Assembly (NCBI RefSeq): GCF_007992455.1
Contig: NZ_BKAH01000007.1
Location: 62,001-126,000 of the forward strand
Direction: 5' to 3'
Source: Microbacterium saccharophilum
Lineage (GTDB): Bacteria > Actinomycetota > Actinomycetes > Actinomycetales > Microbacteriaceae
DNA length: 64,000 bases
This document shows, one piece after another, positions 55,818-64,000 of this stretch. Each line of letters starts with the position of its first letter. The first letter of the stretch is position 1. The translations under genes were made by a program, and so were the position numbers. The notes below the pieces were generated by a model. It saw only the letters and a list, made by a program, of their open reading frames with translations. It was not told the origin of the DNA and made no database searches.

Positions 55818-57458
55818 TCAGCCGCGGCGGCCCTTGACGATCTTCTCCTGGTTCACGTCTTCCTCGTGAGCGGCGGCGACCTCTTCGTGACCCGGCTTGT
55901 TGATGGCCTGGCCCTTGCCGCCCTGGAACTCCAGGATGAAATCGTCGGTGACCTTGGTCAGCTCGGCGACGGTGTCGTCGTCGAGGACGTTCGTCTCGCG
56001 CAGCCGGTCCAGGACCGTCGTGTTGCGCTTGAGGTGGTCGAGCAGATCGCGCTCGAACCGCAGGACGTCCTCGACCTCGATCGTGTCGAGCTTGCCGTTG
56101 GTGCCGGCCCAGATCGAGACGACCTGCTCCTCGACGGGGTACGGATCGTACTGCGGCTGCTTGAGCAGCTCGGTGAGGCGAGCACCGCGCGCCAGCTGGC
56201 GCCGCGAGGCGGCATCCAGGTCGGAGGCGAACATCGCGAACGCCTCGAGCGAGCGGTACTGGGCCAGTTCGAGCTTGAGCGTGCCGGAGACCTTCTTGAT
56301 CGACTTGACCTGGGCGTCACCGCCGACGCGGGACACCGAGATGCCCACGTCGACCGCGGGACGCTGGTTCGCGTTGAACAGGTCGGACTGCAGGAAGATC
56401 TGGCCGTCGGTGATCGAGATGACGTTCGTCGGGATGTAGGCCGACACGTCGTTGGCCTTCGTCTCGATGATCGGCAGACCGGTCATGGAGCCGGCGCCCA
56501 GCTCGTCGGACAGCTTCGCGCAGCGCTCGAGCAGACGCGAGTGCAGGTAGAAGACGTCGCCGGGGTACGCCTCGCGGCCCGGCGGGCGGCGGAGGAGCAG
56601 CGACACGGCACGGTAGGCCTCGGCCTGCTTCGACAGGTCGTCGAAGATGATGAGGACGTGCTTGCCGCCGTACATCCAGTGCTGGCCGATGGCCGAGCCG
56701 GTGTAGGGGGCGAGGTACTTGAAGCCGGCGGGGTCGGATGCGGGAGCCGCGACGATCGTCGTGTACTCCATGGCACCGGCGTCCTCGAGCGCGCCCTTGA
56801 CGCCGGCGATCGTGGAGCCCTTCTGGCCGATCGCGACGTAGATGCAGCGCACCTGCTTGTTCACGTCGCCGGAGTCCCAGTTGGCCTTCTGGTTGATGAT
56901 CGTGTCGATCGCGATCGCGGTCTTGCCGGTCTGGCGGTCGCCGATGATGAGCTGACGCTGGCCGCGGCCGACGGGGATCATGGCGTCGATCGCCTTGATG
57001 CCGGTCTGCATGGGCTCGTGGACGCTCTTGCGCTGCATGACGCCGGGCGCCTGCAGCTCGAGGGCGCGGCGCCCCTCCGAGGCGACCTCGCCGAGTCCGT
57101 CGATCGGGTTGCCGAGCGGGTCGACGACGCGACCCAGGTAGCCGTCGCCGACGGGGACCGAGAGGACCTCGCCCGTGCGGGTGACCTTCTGGCCGGCCTG
57201 GACGCCGGAGAAGTCGCCGAGGACGACGACGCCGATCTCGTGCTCGTCGAGGTTCAGCGCGAGACCCTCCACGCCGTTGTCGAACCGGACGAGCTCGTTC
57301 GCCATGACGCCGGGCAGACCCTCGACGTGGGCGATGCCGTCGGCCGCGTCGACGACGGTGCCGACTTCGGTCGCCGCGGCCCCGGTGGGCTCGTAGGCGG
57401 CGACGAAGTCTTTCAGCGCGTCACGGATGACGTCGGGGCTGATGGACAGTTCTGCCAT
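55818..57458 (-). CDS. atpA: ATP synthase F1 subunit alpha
   Basis: A 546-residue non-catalytic nucleotide-binding subunit. The P-loop is GDRQTGKT near residue 170, [12 protein letters not shown] precedes it, and [39 protein letters not shown] and [15 protein letters not shown] follow. The C-terminus is about 30 residues longer than in E. coli and rich in charge ([24 protein letters not shown]), a feature common in actinobacteria and reported in mycobacteria to limit ATP hydrolysis. The gap to atpH is 75 bp. Confidence 0.98.
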   Translation of the reverse strand: MAELSISPDVIRDALKDFVAAYEPTGAAATEVGTVVDAADGIAHVEGLPGVMANELVRFDNGVEGLALNLDEHEIGVVVLGDFSGVQAGQKVTRTGEVLSVPVGDGYLGRVVDPLGNPIDGLGEVASEGRRALELQAPGVMQRKSVHEPMQTGIKAIDAMIPVGRGQRQLIIGDRQTGKTAIAIDTIINQKANWDSGDVNKQVRCIYVAIGQKGSTIAGVKGALEDAGAMEYTTIVAAPASDPAGFKYLAPYTGSAIGQHWMYGGKHVLIIFDDLSKQAEAYRAVSLLLRRPPGREAYPGDVFYLHSRLLERCAKLSDELGAGSMTGLPIIETKANDVSAYIPTNVISITDGQIFLQSDLFNANQRPAVDVGISVSRVGGDAQVKSIKKVSGTLKLELAQYRSLEAFAMFASDLDAASRRQLARGARLTELLKQPQYDPYPVEEQVVSIWAGTNGKLDTIEVEDVLRFERDLLDHLKRNTTVLDRLRETNVLDDDTVAELTKVTDDFILEFQGGKGQAINKPGHEEVAAAHEEDVNQEKIVKGRRG

Positions 57459-57533
57459 GGTCTTCCTTCTTGTGCAATGTCTGTGTCGCAGAGCCGGGCC
57501 CTGCCGTGTCCGCCCCCGGTGGGGCGGGAAGTG

Positions 57534-58322
57534 TCAGCCCGCGAGCTTCTGACGCAGGTCGTTGAGGCGGGAGGAGACGGTGGCGTCGATCACGTCGTCG
57601 CCGATCTCGATGCGGAGGCCGCCGACGACCGTGGGGTCGACGACGACGTTCAGCGAGACCTCGGCGTCGTACCGCTGGCCGAGGGTGCGCTCCAGGCGCG
57701 TGCGCTGGGCGTCGCTGAGCGGCGCCGCCGTGTACACGGTTGCCACGGTGCGTCCGCGCTGGTCCGCGACGAGGCGGAGCGCGTGGGTCAGCAGCGAGCG
57801 CACGCGACGCTCGCGCGGCTGCTGGACCAGCGACGAGGCGATCAGGGTGGTCGCGCTGCTGGCACGGCCCTTCAGGATCGACTCCACGAGGGCGCCCTTG
57901 GCGTCCGCTCCACCCAGCCGGCTGCCGAGCGCGAGTTCGAGCTCGGCGTTGCCGGCGATGGCGCGGATGAGCTCGAACAGCTCACCGTCGACGTCGGCGG
58001 CCGCGTCGGCGATCGCCGCCGCGCGGATCGCGAGATCCTCGATGCCCGTGATGAGGTCGTCCTCGGACGACCACCGCTCGGCGACGACGGTCTGCAGCAG
58101 CGACACGGTCGTCGGCTGGAAGCCGGCGAACACGTCTGCGACCACGTTGATCCGCGCCCCGGCGGGAGCCGTCGAGTCGAAGAGCGCGCCGCTCAGCTGC
58201 GACGTCCCGCCGAGCGCGCGCGCCGCGGCGAACAGCTCGTGGGCGACGCCCAGGTCGACACCGCCGACGGCATCCAGTGCCGCGGTCGAGGCCGCCTGAG
58301 CCTGAGTGGTCGCGCTGCCCAT
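57534..58322 (-). CDS. atpH: ATP synthase subunit delta
   Basis: A 262-residue stator subunit joining the peripheral stalk to the top of F1. It is longer than the 177 residues in E. coli, as is common in actinobacteria. The C-terminal part VYTAAPLSDAQRTRLERTLGQRYDAEVSLNVVVDPTVVGGLRIEIGDDVIDATVSSRLNDLRQ is the conserved OSCP-type ending. The ATG overlaps the atpF stop (TGATG), showing coupling. Confidence 0.95.
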   Translation of the reverse strand: MGSATTQAQAASTAALDAVGGVDLGVAHELFAAARALGGTSQLSGALFDSTAPAGARINVVADVFAGFQPTTVSLLQTVVAERWSSEDDLITGIEDLAIRAAAIADAAADVDGELFELIRAIAGNAELELALGSRLGGADAKGALVESILKGRASSATTLIASSLVQQPRERRVRSLLTHALRLVADQRGRTVATVYTAAPLSDAQRTRLERTLGQRYDAEVSLNVVVDPTVVGGLRIEIGDDVIDATVSSRLNDLRQKLAG

Positions 58323-58879
58323 CAGTTCGTCGCCTTCTCGGAGGCTTCGAGGTCGGCGAGGAAGCGGTCGACGACGGCCTGGGCCTTCGCGTCGTCGGAG
58401 AGGGTCTCCCCGATGACGCCGCCGGCAAGGTCGAGCGCGAGCGTGCCGACCTCGCTGCGCAGCGAGACCAGCGCCGACTGGCGCTCCGCCTCGATCTGCG
58501 TGTGCGCGGCGGCGCTGAGGCGCGCGGCCTCGGCGGACGCGGTCTCCTTGGCCTCGGTGACGATCTTCTTGCCGTCCTCACGGGCGGCGTCGCGGATCTC
58601 ACCGGCTTCCTTGCGCGCCTCGGCGAGCTGCGAGGTGTACTCCTCGAGCGCGGCCTCGGCCTTGCGCTGGGCTTCGTCGGCCTTCGCGATGTTGCCCTCG
58701 ATGGCCTCGGCGCGCTGGTCGAGCAGCGCCTTCATCTTCGGAAGGGCCACCTTCCAGAAGACGAAGAGGATGACGACGAAGCAGACCGCCGACCAGATGA
58801 TGTCGTACCACGCCGGGATGAGAGGGTTGTGCGCAGTGGCAGCCTCTTCCGCCGCATACGCGACAAGAGCGTTCAGCAT
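58322..58879 (-). CDS. atpF: ATP synthase F0 subunit b
   Basis: A 185-residue peripheral-stalk subunit. One membrane helix (about residues 24-45, IIWSAVCFVVILFVFWKVAL) is followed by a long charged coiled coil (DQRAEAIEGNIAKADEAQRKAEAALEEY onward). The length is normal. It lies between atpE and atpH and its stop overlaps the atpH start by one base. Confidence 0.97.
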   Translation of the reverse strand: MLNALVAYAAEEAATAHNPLIPAWYDIIWSAVCFVVILFVFWKVALPKMKALLDQRAEAIEGNIAKADEAQRKAEAALEEYTSQLAEARKEAGEIRDAAREDGKKIVTEAKETASAEAARLSAAAHTQIEAERQSALVSLRSEVGTLALDLAGGVIGETLSDDAKAQAVVDRFLADLEASEKATN

Positions 58880-58908
58880 CCTGTCTCCTTAAGACTGGGA
58901 AAGCGCGA

Positions 58909-59980
<1,072 letters not shown>

Positions 59981-60099
59981 GTTCGCAGCTTGAGTAAACA
60001 GCGCTGGCTCCAGCTTCGGGGCATCGGTGTCAGCCGAGGCGACGATGGTCGGTGAGCGTCACTGCGCAATCGCTCCGAAGAGCGGGCGGGCGCAGAAAC

Positions 60100-60105
60100 A
60101 GCGTA
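60100..60105 (-). promoter_or_regulatory. Possible -10 element for atpB
   Basis: The minus strand reads TACGCT directly after the stop codon of the AtpI-like gene, about 120 bp before atpB. It would give the atp genes a separate start with a leader of about 115 nt. No convincing -35 was seen. Confidence 0.3.
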
Positions 60106-60612
60106 TCAGTCCCGCGGGGCGCCTCCGACCTCGGGGGCGGCCTCGCCGCCGTCCTCCCCCAGGTCGGCCGCGGTCGGCAGCGTCACGTCGCTGACGTGCG
60201 GAATGCGCATGCGCGTCATGACGACGACGTCGATCACGAGCGAGGCGACGACGCTGGCGATGAGGGCGACGAAGAACACCGGCGGGTTCAGCCACGGCTG
60301 CCCCCGCAGGACGACGAGGGCGACGATGAAGAGGATGAACTTGACCACCCACGCCCCCATCACGGTGCCGAAGAAGATGGGGATGTAGAGGGCGTCGCCG
60401 TACCAGCGGTTCGCGATCAGGATGCTGGCGCCGGTGAGGCCCAGGAAGACGGCGGCCAGGAGCACGGCGACGAGCGCGCTCCACAGCCCCTCGGTGCCGG
60501 CGACCGCGTACCCGGTGATCGCGCCGATCACGGCGAGGGCGCCGGTGGCGCCGGCGGACCACAGCAGGGTGGTGCGCAGGACCGGGGTGCTGGAGACGGT
60601 CGGACGAGTCAT
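60106..60612 (-). CDS. AtpI-like membrane protein upstream of atpB
   Basis: A 168-residue protein with four predicted helices (about residues 13-34, 40-62, 75-98 and 106-128) and an acidic C-terminal tail. Its place before atpB is that of atpI, which encodes a helper for c-ring assembly, but the sequence match to known AtpI is weak. The motif PIFFGTVMGAWVVKFILFIVALVVLRG is the best conserved-looking part. The ATG overlaps the stop of the WecA-like gene (ATGA). Confidence 0.7.
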   Translation of the reverse strand: MTRPTVSSTPVLRTTLLWSAGATGALAVIGAITGYAVAGTEGLWSALVAVLLAAVFLGLTGASILIANRWYGDALYIPIFFGTVMGAWVVKFILFIVALVVLRGQPWLNPPVFFVALIASVVASLVIDVVVMTRMRIPHVSDVTLPTAADLGEDGGEAAPEVGGAPRD

Positions 60613-61769
60613 GGGGTGGGTTCCTGTCGGGCCGGGACGCGGCGCGGGGCGCGGGCGGGTGGGAGGGTGACGATGAGACACGCGGCGAGCCCGACGGCGA
60701 GGTAGGCGACCCCGGGCCAGTACAGCCCTGGCCAGTCGGCGGTCGTGCCGATGTACATCAGCAGCACCGCGAGGCTCACGACGAGCGTCCACGCGTAGAA
60801 GACGATGACGGCGTTGCGGTCGGTGTGCCCCATGTCGAGCATGCGGTGGTGGAGGTGCTTGCGGTCCGGGGAGAAGGGCGACTTCCCCTTCGCCATCCGG
60901 CGGATGACCGCCATCCCGAAATCGAGCAGCGGGAGGAGCACGATCACGACGGGAAGGAGGATCGGGATGAACGCCCCGAGCAGCTGGGAGCGGCCGAACA
61001 CGTCGTTGTCGCCGAGCACGTCGGGGTCGAGGTCCCCCGTCACCACGATGGAGGCGGTCGCCATCAGCAGGCCCAGCATGAGCGCGCCCGAGTCGCCCAT
61101 GAAGATCTTGCCCGGGTTCCAGTTCAGCGGGAGGAAGCCGAGGCAGACCCCGACGAGGACGACGGCGATGAACGGCGCGAGGCTGGAGTAGCTGTCGAAG
61201 CCCCGGTCGCGGGCGACGAGGTAGACGTAGACGAAGAACACGCCGTTGGCGATGAGGGCGACGCCGGCGACGAGCCCGTCCAGGCCGTCGATGAAGTTCA
61301 CCGCGTTCATGACGATGACGATCGCGAACACCGACAGCAGGAAGCTCTGCCAGCTGGAGAAGAGCAGCTGACCGCCGATCGGGATGGCGAAGATCTGGAT
61401 GCCGCCGAACCCGACGATGATGCCGGCGGCGAGGAACTGCGCGCCCAGCTTGATCATCCAGTCGAGGTCCCACAGGTCATCGGCGACGCCGATCACGACG
61501 ATGAGCAGCGTCGCGCCGAGGATCGACCAGATGCGCGCCGGGTTCTGCCAGAGGATCGCGAAGTAGGGCACCTGCGACGACAGCGCGAAGGCGAACACCA
61601 CCCCGAGGAACATCGCGACGCCGCCGAGCCGTGGTGTCGGGGTCTTGTGGACGTCGCGCTCGCGGATCGCCGGGTAGAGCTTGTATCGGAGGCTGACCCG
61701 CAGCACGACCCAGGTCAGCGCGAGCGTGACCGCCGCGGTCAGGATGAAGGTGAAGACGTAGTGCCTCAC
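60609..61769 (-). CDS. Undecaprenyl/decaprenyl-phosphate sugar-1-phosphate transferase (WecA/TagO/MraY family)
   Basis: A 386-residue enzyme with about ten membrane helices. The catalytic motifs are GVADDLWDLDW (Mg-binding Asp pair), NAVNFIDGLDGLVAG, FMGDSGALMLG and HLHHRMLDMGH. It transfers GlcNAc-1-phosphate or a similar sugar to a polyprenyl phosphate carrier, the first step of arabinogalactan-linker, teichoic acid or surface glycan synthesis. The usual place between tsaC and atpI-atpB in actinobacteria supports the WecA-like assignment over MraY. The GTG at 61769 overlaps the tsaC stop (GTGA), and reading upstream of it is low-complexity. Confidence 0.93.
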   Translation of the reverse strand: MRHYVFTFILTAAVTLALTWVVLRVSLRYKLYPAIRERDVHKTPTPRLGGVAMFLGVVFAFALSSQVPYFAILWQNPARIWSILGATLLIVVIGVADDLWDLDWMIKLGAQFLAAGIIVGFGGIQIFAIPIGGQLLFSSWQSFLLSVFAIVIVMNAVNFIDGLDGLVAGVALIANGVFFVYVYLVARDRGFDSYSSLAPFIAVVLVGVCLGFLPLNWNPGKIFMGDSGALMLGLLMATASIVVTGDLDPDVLGDNDVFGRSQLLGAFIPILLPVVIVLLPLLDFGMAVIRRMAKGKSPFSPDRKHLHHRMLDMGHTDRNAVIVFYAWTLVVSLAVLLMYIGTTADWPGLYWPGVAYLAVGLAACLIVTLPPARAPRRVPARQEPTP

Positions 61770-62455
61770 GCAGCGCCGCCGGCCTCGGCGGGGTCGTCCT
61801 CGAGCAGGTCGCCGAGGATGCCGCGAAGGGCGGCGCGGTCGACGGCACCGTCCCGGAGCACCCGGACGGGGCGGTGGGCGGGGCCGACGAGGCCGGTCGC
61901 GTCGATGATCGTGGATGCCACACCGGTCTGCGACGCTCCGCCGTCGAGGTACACCGCGACGCTCTCCCCCAGCATGTCGACGGCGGCATCGACCTCGATC
62001 GCGGCGGCCTTGCCCGTCAGGTTGGCGCTGGAGACGGCGAGCGGGCCGCACTCCTCGAGCAGTTCGAGGGCGATCGGCTCGGCGGGCATGCGGACGGCGA
62101 CCGTGCCGTGCGTATCGCCGAGATCCCAGGAGAGGGACGGCTGCGCGGGGAGCACGATCGTGAGCCCCCCGGGCCAGAACGCCTCCACGAGGCGCTCGAC
62201 CGGCTCGGGGACCTCGGCCACGAGGGCGCGCATCGTGGTGAGCCCTGCGACGAGGACGGGCGGCGGCGACTGGCGTCCCCGGCCCTTGGCCGCCAGAAGG
62301 CGCGCGACGGCAGAGGCGCTGAACGCGTCGGCTGCGACGCCGTAGACCGTGTCGGTCGGGAGGACGATGAGCTCGCCGCGGCCGATCGCCTGGCGCGCCT
62401 GGCGCATGCCGGCGAGCAGCTCGGCCTGGTCGCGGCAGTCGAACACGGGAGACAT
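61766..62455 (-). CDS. L-threonylcarbamoyladenylate synthase (TsaC/Sua5 family)
   Basis: A 229-residue YrdC-fold enzyme that makes threonylcarbamoyl-AMP for the t6A37 modification of ANN-decoding tRNAs. The N-terminal motif LIVLPTDTVYGVAADAFSA, the basic KGRGRQSPPPVLV loop, PGGLTIVLPAQ and GPLAVSSANLTGK are conserved. It lacks the C-terminal Sua5 domain, so it is the short TsaC form. It lies between prmC and the WecA-like gene in one minus-strand transcript. A TAGAAT hexamer 9 nt before the ATG may add a promoter. Confidence 0.93.
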   Translation of the reverse strand: MSPVFDCRDQAELLAGMRQARQAIGRGELIVLPTDTVYGVAADAFSASAVARLLAAKGRGRQSPPPVLVAGLTTMRALVAEVPEPVERLVEAFWPGGLTIVLPAQPSLSWDLGDTHGTVAVRMPAEPIALELLEECGPLAVSSANLTGKAAAIEVDAAVDMLGESVAVYLDGGASQTGVASTIIDATGLVGPAHRPVRVLRDGAVDRAALRGILGDLLEDDPAEAGGAA

Positions 62456-62521
62456 AACCGCACCATTCTAGAGGGGACGCGCCGCGCGCTTCCTGAGCGG
62501 GCCGCGGCCGGGTGCGAGGGG

Positions 62522-63415
62522 TCAGGCGCGCAGCGCGGTCGTCGCGCGGTCGCGCGTCGTGAGGTCGCGGTGGGTGGCGGCGGCCCGCCAGCCGTCGGCG
62601 GTCAGGAGGGCCCGGATCGGCTCGCCCTGCCATTCGCCGTGCTCGATGACCAGCATCCCGCCGGGGTGGAGGAGCCGGCGGGCGACGGAGGACAGGATGC
62701 GGACGACGTCGAGCCCGTCGGCTCCCCCGTAGAGCGCCGACGGCGGGTCCCAGAAGCGCACTTCGGGGTCGCGCGGGATCGCGGCATCCGGCACGTACGG
62801 CGGGTTCGAGACGACCACCGAGACGGTGCCGTCCAGCTCACCGAACGCGTCCGCGAGGTCGACGAAGGCGAGACGGGCGTTGGCTGCGCCGACGGCGGCG
62901 AAGTTCTCCTTCGCCCAGACGAACGCGTCCACGGCGTTCTCCGCCGCGTGCACGCGCGCATGCGGCACCTCGGTCGCGAGGGCCAGCGCGATCGCGCCCG
63001 ATCCGGTGCCGAGGTCGACGGCGACCGGCTCCGGGCCGGCGGCCGCGCGCAGCGCGTCGATCGCGAGCTGGGCGACCATCTCGGTCTCCGGGCGCGGGAC
63101 GAAGACCCCGGGACCGACGCGCAGCTCGAGGTGACGGAACGGGGCGAGGCCCGTCAGGTGCTGCAGCGGCTCGCGGGCCGCCCGCCGCGCGACGAGGTCG
63201 AGGAAGCGGTCCCGCCCCTCGGCGGGCACGTCGTCGCCGCGCATCGCGGCGGCGGCCAGCGCGCCACGGCTCAGCTGCCACACGTGCGCGGCGAGCAGCT
63301 CGGCGTCGGCGTCCGGGGTCGCGACGCCGGCGGCGGCGAGCGTCGCCGCGGCGGAGCGGATCAGCGCGGCGAGCCGTTCGGGGGCGGCCGGGCGCGGGGC
63401 GTCTGTGGAGCTCAT
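62522..63415 (-). CDS. prmC: Release factor glutamine methyltransferase PrmC
   Basis: A 297-residue SAM-dependent enzyme that methylates the GGQ glutamine of peptide release factors RF1 and RF2. It has a helical N-terminal domain, FVPRPETEMVAQLAIDAL, the SAM loop VDLGTGSGAIALALA and the catalytic NPPY in VVSNPPYVPD. The length is standard. prfA, usually adjacent, is not in the window; the upstream neighbour is the divergent cysK. The ATG lies 9 nt after TAGGCT on the minus strand, so its leader is very short. Confidence 0.95.
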   Translation of the reverse strand: MSSTDAPRPAAPERLAALIRSAAATLAAAGVATPDADAELLAAHVWQLSRGALAAAAMRGDDVPAEGRDRFLDLVARRAAREPLQHLTGLAPFRHLELRVGPGVFVPRPETEMVAQLAIDALRAAAGPEPVAVDLGTGSGAIALALATEVPHARVHAAENAVDAFVWAKENFAAVGAANARLAFVDLADAFGELDGTVSVVVSNPPYVPDAAIPRDPEVRFWDPPSALYGGADGLDVVRILSSVARRLLHPGGMLVIEHGEWQGEPIRALLTADGWRAAATHRDLTTRDRATTALRA

Positions 63416-63476
63416 GGGCGCGCACCAGCCTAGCCGCGGCCGCCGTCACATTCGGCCCGTCGGCCGGGCGGACGCG

Positions 63477-63482
63477 TAGGCT
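63477..63482 (+). promoter_or_regulatory. -10 element of cysK
   Basis: TAGGCT at this position would start transcription near 63489 and give a leader of about 53 nt ending in AAAGGCAGG before the ATG. It contrasts with the leaderless genes in having a true ribosome site. Confidence 0.45.
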
Positions 63483-63541
63483 TGACCGACGGTCACCGCC
63501 CCGCGCGGGGACGACGCAGATACCCGCATGAAAGGCAGGCC

Positions 63542-64000
63542 ATGTCCGGCATCCACCCCGACATCACGAGCGCGTTCGGCAACACCCCGCTGGTGCGACT
63601 CAACCGCGTCGCCGAGGGCCTCCCCGGCACGGTGCTCGCGAAGCTCGAGTTCTACAACCCCGCCTCCTCCGTCAAGGACCGCATCGGCATCGCGATCGTG
63701 GATGCCGCGGAGGCCTCCGGCGAGCTGAAGCCGGGCGGGACGATCGTCGAGGGCACGAGCGGCAACACCGGCATCGCCCTGGCGATGGTGGGCGCGGCGC
63801 GCGGCTACCGGATCATCCTCACGATGCCGTCCTCGATGTCGGTCGAGCGTCGCATGCTCCTGAAGGCGTACGGCGCCGAACTGGTCCTCACCGAGCCCGC
63901 ACTGGGCATGAAGGGCGCGGTCGCGAAGGCCGAGGAGATCGCGGCGGAGACGCCCGGCGCCATCCTCGCCAAGCAGTTCGCGAACCAGGCCAACGTCGAC
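63542..64000 (+). CDS. cysK: Cysteine synthase A (O-acetylserine sulfhydrylase), 5' part
   Basis: The first 153 codons of a PLP enzyme that makes cysteine from O-acetylserine and sulfide; it runs off the right edge. The PLP Lys is in [11 protein letters not shown] near residue 44, and the substrate loop is [12 protein letters not shown] near 69-80. [11 protein letters not shown] at the start is typical of CysK. The ATG follows AAAGGCAGG. It is divergent from prmC, 126 bp away. cysE often follows cysK in this group but lies beyond the window. Confidence 0.95.
   Translation, partial: MSGIHPDITSAFGNTPLVRLNRVAEGLPGTVLAKLEFYNPASSVKDRIGIAIVDAAEASGELKPGGTIVEGTSGNTGIALAMVGAARGYRIILTMPSSMSVERRMLLKAYGAELVLTEPALGMKGAVAKAEEIAAETPGAILAKQFANQANVD

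Overview
The window is about 70% GC by eye. It is almost fully coding, with short intergenic gaps, frequent GTG starts and many GTGA or TGATG stop/start overlaps. Gene content and order (nusA-ylxR-infB-rbfA, treS-maltokinase, an orphan EccC-like FtsK ATPase, a complete F-type ATP synthase operon, MEP-pathway isoprenoid genes, a 86-residue epsilon subunit) point to a high-GC Gram-positive actinobacterium, most probably Microbacteriaceae such as Microbacterium. This is chromosomal housekeeping DNA. I saw no rRNA, tRNA, CRISPR array, prophage, transposase or replication origin.

Layout. 1-4500: the 5' part of a SNF2-like helicase, a copZ-copA copper-efflux operon behind a CsoR-type palindrome, and a glycerophosphodiester phosphodiesterase behind an 11-bp-period direct repeat. 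4.6-9.7 kb: deoC, ribF, two small membrane proteins, truB, a P-loop kinase and mutY. 9.7-14.3 kb: nusA-ylxR-infB-rbfA on the minus strand. 14.5-21.5 kb: an acetate-transporter-family protein, a DUF1206 protein, a flavin-binding stress protein, a LOG-family protein, proS, an RNB ribonuclease and pyroglutamyl peptidase. 21.7-28.1 kb: treS-maltokinase, a decayed VOC gene, an Lrp regulator divergent from a Cys/Met PLP enzyme, and ispG. 28.2-30.2 kb: a trp leader peptide with attenuator and a fused anthranilate synthase. 30.2-40.7 kb: rseP (frameshifted near its end), a YcnI copper module, a MurE-like ligase, an 83-bp tandem repeat, pflB-pflA, dxr and an FKBP lipoprotein. 40.8-53.1 kb: plsC, osmC, a class 3 asparaginase, alanine dehydrogenase, a saccharopine-dehydrogenase-like protein with an APC permease, an FtsK/EccC-like ATPase, a PP2C phosphatase, small membrane proteins and yaaA. 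53.15-60.6 kb: atpI-like gene and atpBEFHAGDC. 60.6-63.4 kb: a WecA-like transferase, tsaC and prmC. The window ends inside cysK.

How parts work together. Trehalose made or used by TreS is linked to glycogen by maltokinase. Asparaginase, alanine dehydrogenase, the saccharopine-dehydrogenase-like enzyme and the permease form a patch of amino-acid use. ispG and dxr belong to the MEP pathway; together with rseP they form a module often contiguous in actinobacteria, but here split by plus-strand blocks (trp and YcnI/Mur/pfl). Pfl with its activase implies some anaerobic metabolism in an otherwise aerobic-looking genome.

The most striking global signal is transcriptional. At least nine genes carry a TANNNT-type -10 hexamer exactly 6 nt before the start codon, and several more at 7-9 nt, so many mRNAs here should be leaderless. 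The most interesting locus is the trp attenuator, whose leader peptide itself looks leaderless. I did not find a clearly undescribed multi-gene system.
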